Shown: one piece after another, positions 15,024 to 16,454 of the stretch
Layout: each line of letters begins with the position of its first letter
How positions within the stretch are numbered: the first letter of the stretch is position 1
Source of the DNA: JBCDBH01 sp039184055
Lineage (GTDB): Bacteria; Acidobacteriota; Thermoanaerobaculia; Multivoradales; J023
Assembly (NCBI GenBank): GCA_039184055.1
Contig: JBCDBH010000103.1
Span: 1 to 16,454 of the forward strand
Direction of reading: 5' to 3'
Length of the DNA stretch: 16,454 bases
The notes under the pieces: generated by a model
The model's input: the letters and a program-made list of their open reading frames with translations, nothing else
Databases searched by the model: none
What the model was told of the DNA's origin: nothing
Made by a program: the position numbers and the translations under genes

Positions 15024-15955
15024 CGCTTCTTCTCGACTCCAGCGAAACGACGCGCCAAGTCGCCGGGCAAGCGCCAACCGCTCAACACACCGCTGATCAC
15101 CGCGACCAGCCCGCGCGCCGCGCTCGCGCGATCACGGGTCAACGCCGGTCGACGAACCGGCAGCAACGCCAGACGGAGCTTCATCCCCGCCACCATGGTG
15201 AGCGTGGACACCCACACCCACAAACGCCCGTGGTGGACACGCAGGTAGCGCTGGAGATTGCGGTAGTAGACCCACAAGAACGGACCGTAGCCGAGCCGAG
15301 GCACCGAGGCGCCACCGTGATGACGAAATCGCGCCGCCGGCAGATAGATCAGCTCCTCACCGGCCGTTGCAAGACGACGCGCGAGGTCCACGTCCTCGAA
15401 CCAAGCGGGGAAATAGCCCTCGTCAAAACCGCCGATCGCCTCGAGAGCACGGGTCCGCAGGAGCAACGCCGCCGCCGCCGGTTGCGGGATCGGCGCACCG
15501 GCAGGTGGTGGCTCGGCAAAACCCGACGTGCCGACAAAGAGCGTGTGGCCGATCAGCGTGGTCGCGGTCGGCAACGGCGCGAGCTGCCAGCGATGTTGCG
15601 ACCGCCCCTCGTCATCGAACAATGCCGGTACCAAGCCCGCCGCGTCGGGATGACGATCGAGACCGTCGAGCAAGATCTCGAGCGCTCCCGGCTCGGGAGC
15701 GGCGTCGGGATTGAGGACGAGAATCGCCTCACCACGGGCCCGCGCCCGCCCCGCCTCGACACCGCCACCAAAGCCGAGATTACTCTTCGGATCGAGCCTC
15801 ACGACCCATGGCGGCGTGGTCTCCAACGAGCCACTGTTGTCGACCACGATCATCTCGAAACGAGGATCATCGGCTGGCCACGCGGCAACCAAACGTTCGA
15901 GCTCGGTTTCATTCCGCCAGTGCACGACGACGGCGGACAAGCGGGGTCGACTCAC
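15020..15955 (-). CDS. GT2-family glycosyltransferase with GTG start
   Basis: The 311-residue GT-A glycosyltransferase begins MSRPRLSAVVVHWRN. It contains IVVDNSGS (36-43), NLGFGGGVEAG (59-69), the LVLNPDA metal-binding region (79-85) and FDEGYFPAWFEDVDLARRL with the catalytic acid. The C-terminal third is basic and aromatic (YRNLQRYLRVHHGRLW), with a possible membrane-contact stretch. The start is GTG at 15953-15955, which overlaps the TGA of the upstream gene by four bases (GTGA). No strong ribosome-binding site is visible, so translation is probably coupled. It is similar in layout to the next gene (14010-15023), which suggests paralogous transferases of one pathway. Confidence 0.92.
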   Translation of the reverse strand: MSRPRLSAVVVHWRNETELERLVAAWPADDPRFEMIVVDNSGSLETTPPWVVRLDPKSNLGFGGGVEAGRARARGEAILVLNPDAAPEPGALEILLDGLDRHPDAAGLVPALFDDEGRSQHRWQLAPLPTATTLIGHTLFVGTSGFAEPPPAGAPIPQPAAAALLLRTRALEAIGGFDEGYFPAWFEDVDLARRLATAGEELIYLPAARFRHHGGASVPRLGYGPFLWVYYRNLQRYLRVHHGRLWVWVSTLTMVAGMKLRLALLPVRRPALTRDRASAARGLVAVISGVLSGWRLPGDLARRFAGVEKKR

Positions 15956-16454
15956 GATCGCGGATAATCCGTGACGTTCAACGGAGCGGCGCGGTGGAGA
16001 AAGCGCGGCAGCAAGCGCAACGCACGTCCCCAGCCGGTGAGCATGCCCCGCAGATCTCCGTGACGATGCACGTCAGCGAGGTCTCGCAGGATCACCCGCG
16101 GCCATACCCACGGCCAAGCACGGCCGACGAGCGTCGCCACCGTCAGCCAGCGATTGGCGACGAGCAGACGACGGTGTTCAGGCAGGGTGATACCCGTGGT
16201 CGATCCGGCGTGAGCGGCGGTCGCGCCGGGAACGGTGAGCGCGCGTCGACCACGGTGACGCGACACGACAGCGAACATGACGTCTTCATAATACGAAACC
16301 AGGCGTTCGTCGAAACCACGACGCCCCGATGCCCCGTCGATCAGCGCTTCGCGACGATAAAGCGCCGCGGTCGCCGACACCCCGAACACCTCGGTGATCG
16401 CATCCGGTGCCGTCGCGGTCGGACGATCGTGTCCGAGCTGCACCGCCTGCCACC
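15952..16454 (-). CDS. GT2-like glycosyltransferase, N-terminal part outside window
   Basis: The frame is open through the right edge, so only the C-terminal 166 or so residues are seen. WQAVQLGHDRP enters from the edge. FGVSATAALYRREAL and GFDERLVSYYEDVMFAVVSRHRG match the acceptor and catalytic-acid region of GT2 rhamnosyltransferase-like enzymes (the ED pair lies in SYYEDV). HAGSTTG follows, as in that group. The basic tail RALRLLPRFLHRAAPL is typical. An internal GTG at 16443 lies within the conserved domain and is not the start. The TGA overlaps the GTG of the next gene. It is the first visible member of the glycan gene chain. Confidence 0.85.
   Translation of the reverse strand, partial: WQAVQLGHDRPTATAPDAITEVFGVSATAALYRREALIDGASGRRGFDERLVSYYEDVMFAVVSRHRGRRALTVPGATAAHAGSTTGITLPEHRRLLVANRWLTVATLVGRAWPWVWPRVILRDLADVHRHGDLRGMLTGWGRALRLLPRFLHRAAPLNVTDYPRS

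Overview
The window is 16.5 kb of high-GC bacterial chromosome with long, clean coding frames and Shine-Dalgarno starts. It carries three large secreted proteins with Gram-negative-style signal peptides, two of them Asp-box (BNR) beta-propellers. One propeller ends in DGFESGDTTAWSSTVP, a tail I associate with secreted proteins of Acidobacteriota (Thermoanaerobaculia) and of some Wenzhouxiangella-like gammaproteobacteria. An acidobacterial or similar Gram-negative host is my best guess, but it rests on weak inference. I see no tRNA, rRNA, CRISPR array, insertion sequence or phage gene.

Left part (1-2806): a BNR propeller protein, cut by the left edge and reading leftward, is divergent from an isocitrate dehydrogenase gene (1090-2544, +). 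That enzyme is of the long Rickettsia/Thermus type, and its cofactor-pocket residues point to NAD rather than NADP. After it come three hairpins and a possible 21-residue ORF whose ribosome-binding site is partly buried in the third hairpin.

Middle part (2807-11191), all on the minus strand, forms two transcription units. The first (10895 to 7516) is a secreted BNR propeller protein followed by a secreted PQQ-type propeller protein, closed by a strong intrinsic terminator at 7447-7478. The second (7392 to 2807) is a ClC-family anion transporter with CBS and TrkA-C domains, followed 20 bp later by an exported M1 metallopeptidase.

Right part (11192-16454), also minus strand, is an exopolysaccharide or surface-glycan locus. 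Three GT2 glycosyltransferases and a DUF1972-type glycosyltransferase are chained by 4-base ATGA/GTGA overlaps. After a 161-bp gap with its own predicted promoter comes the polyprenyl-phosphate sugar-1-phosphate transferase that starts repeat-unit synthesis. The transferase would load the first sugar on undecaprenyl phosphate and the GTs would extend it. Flippase and polymerase genes are not in view.

I found no clearly new defence, mobile or biosynthetic system. The most unusual items are the structured region with the small ORF after icd, the palindrome over the -35 box of the sugar-transferase promoter, the 18-bp tandem repeat that inserts low-complexity sequence into the DUF1972 glycosyltransferase, and the C-terminal tail on the BNR protein.
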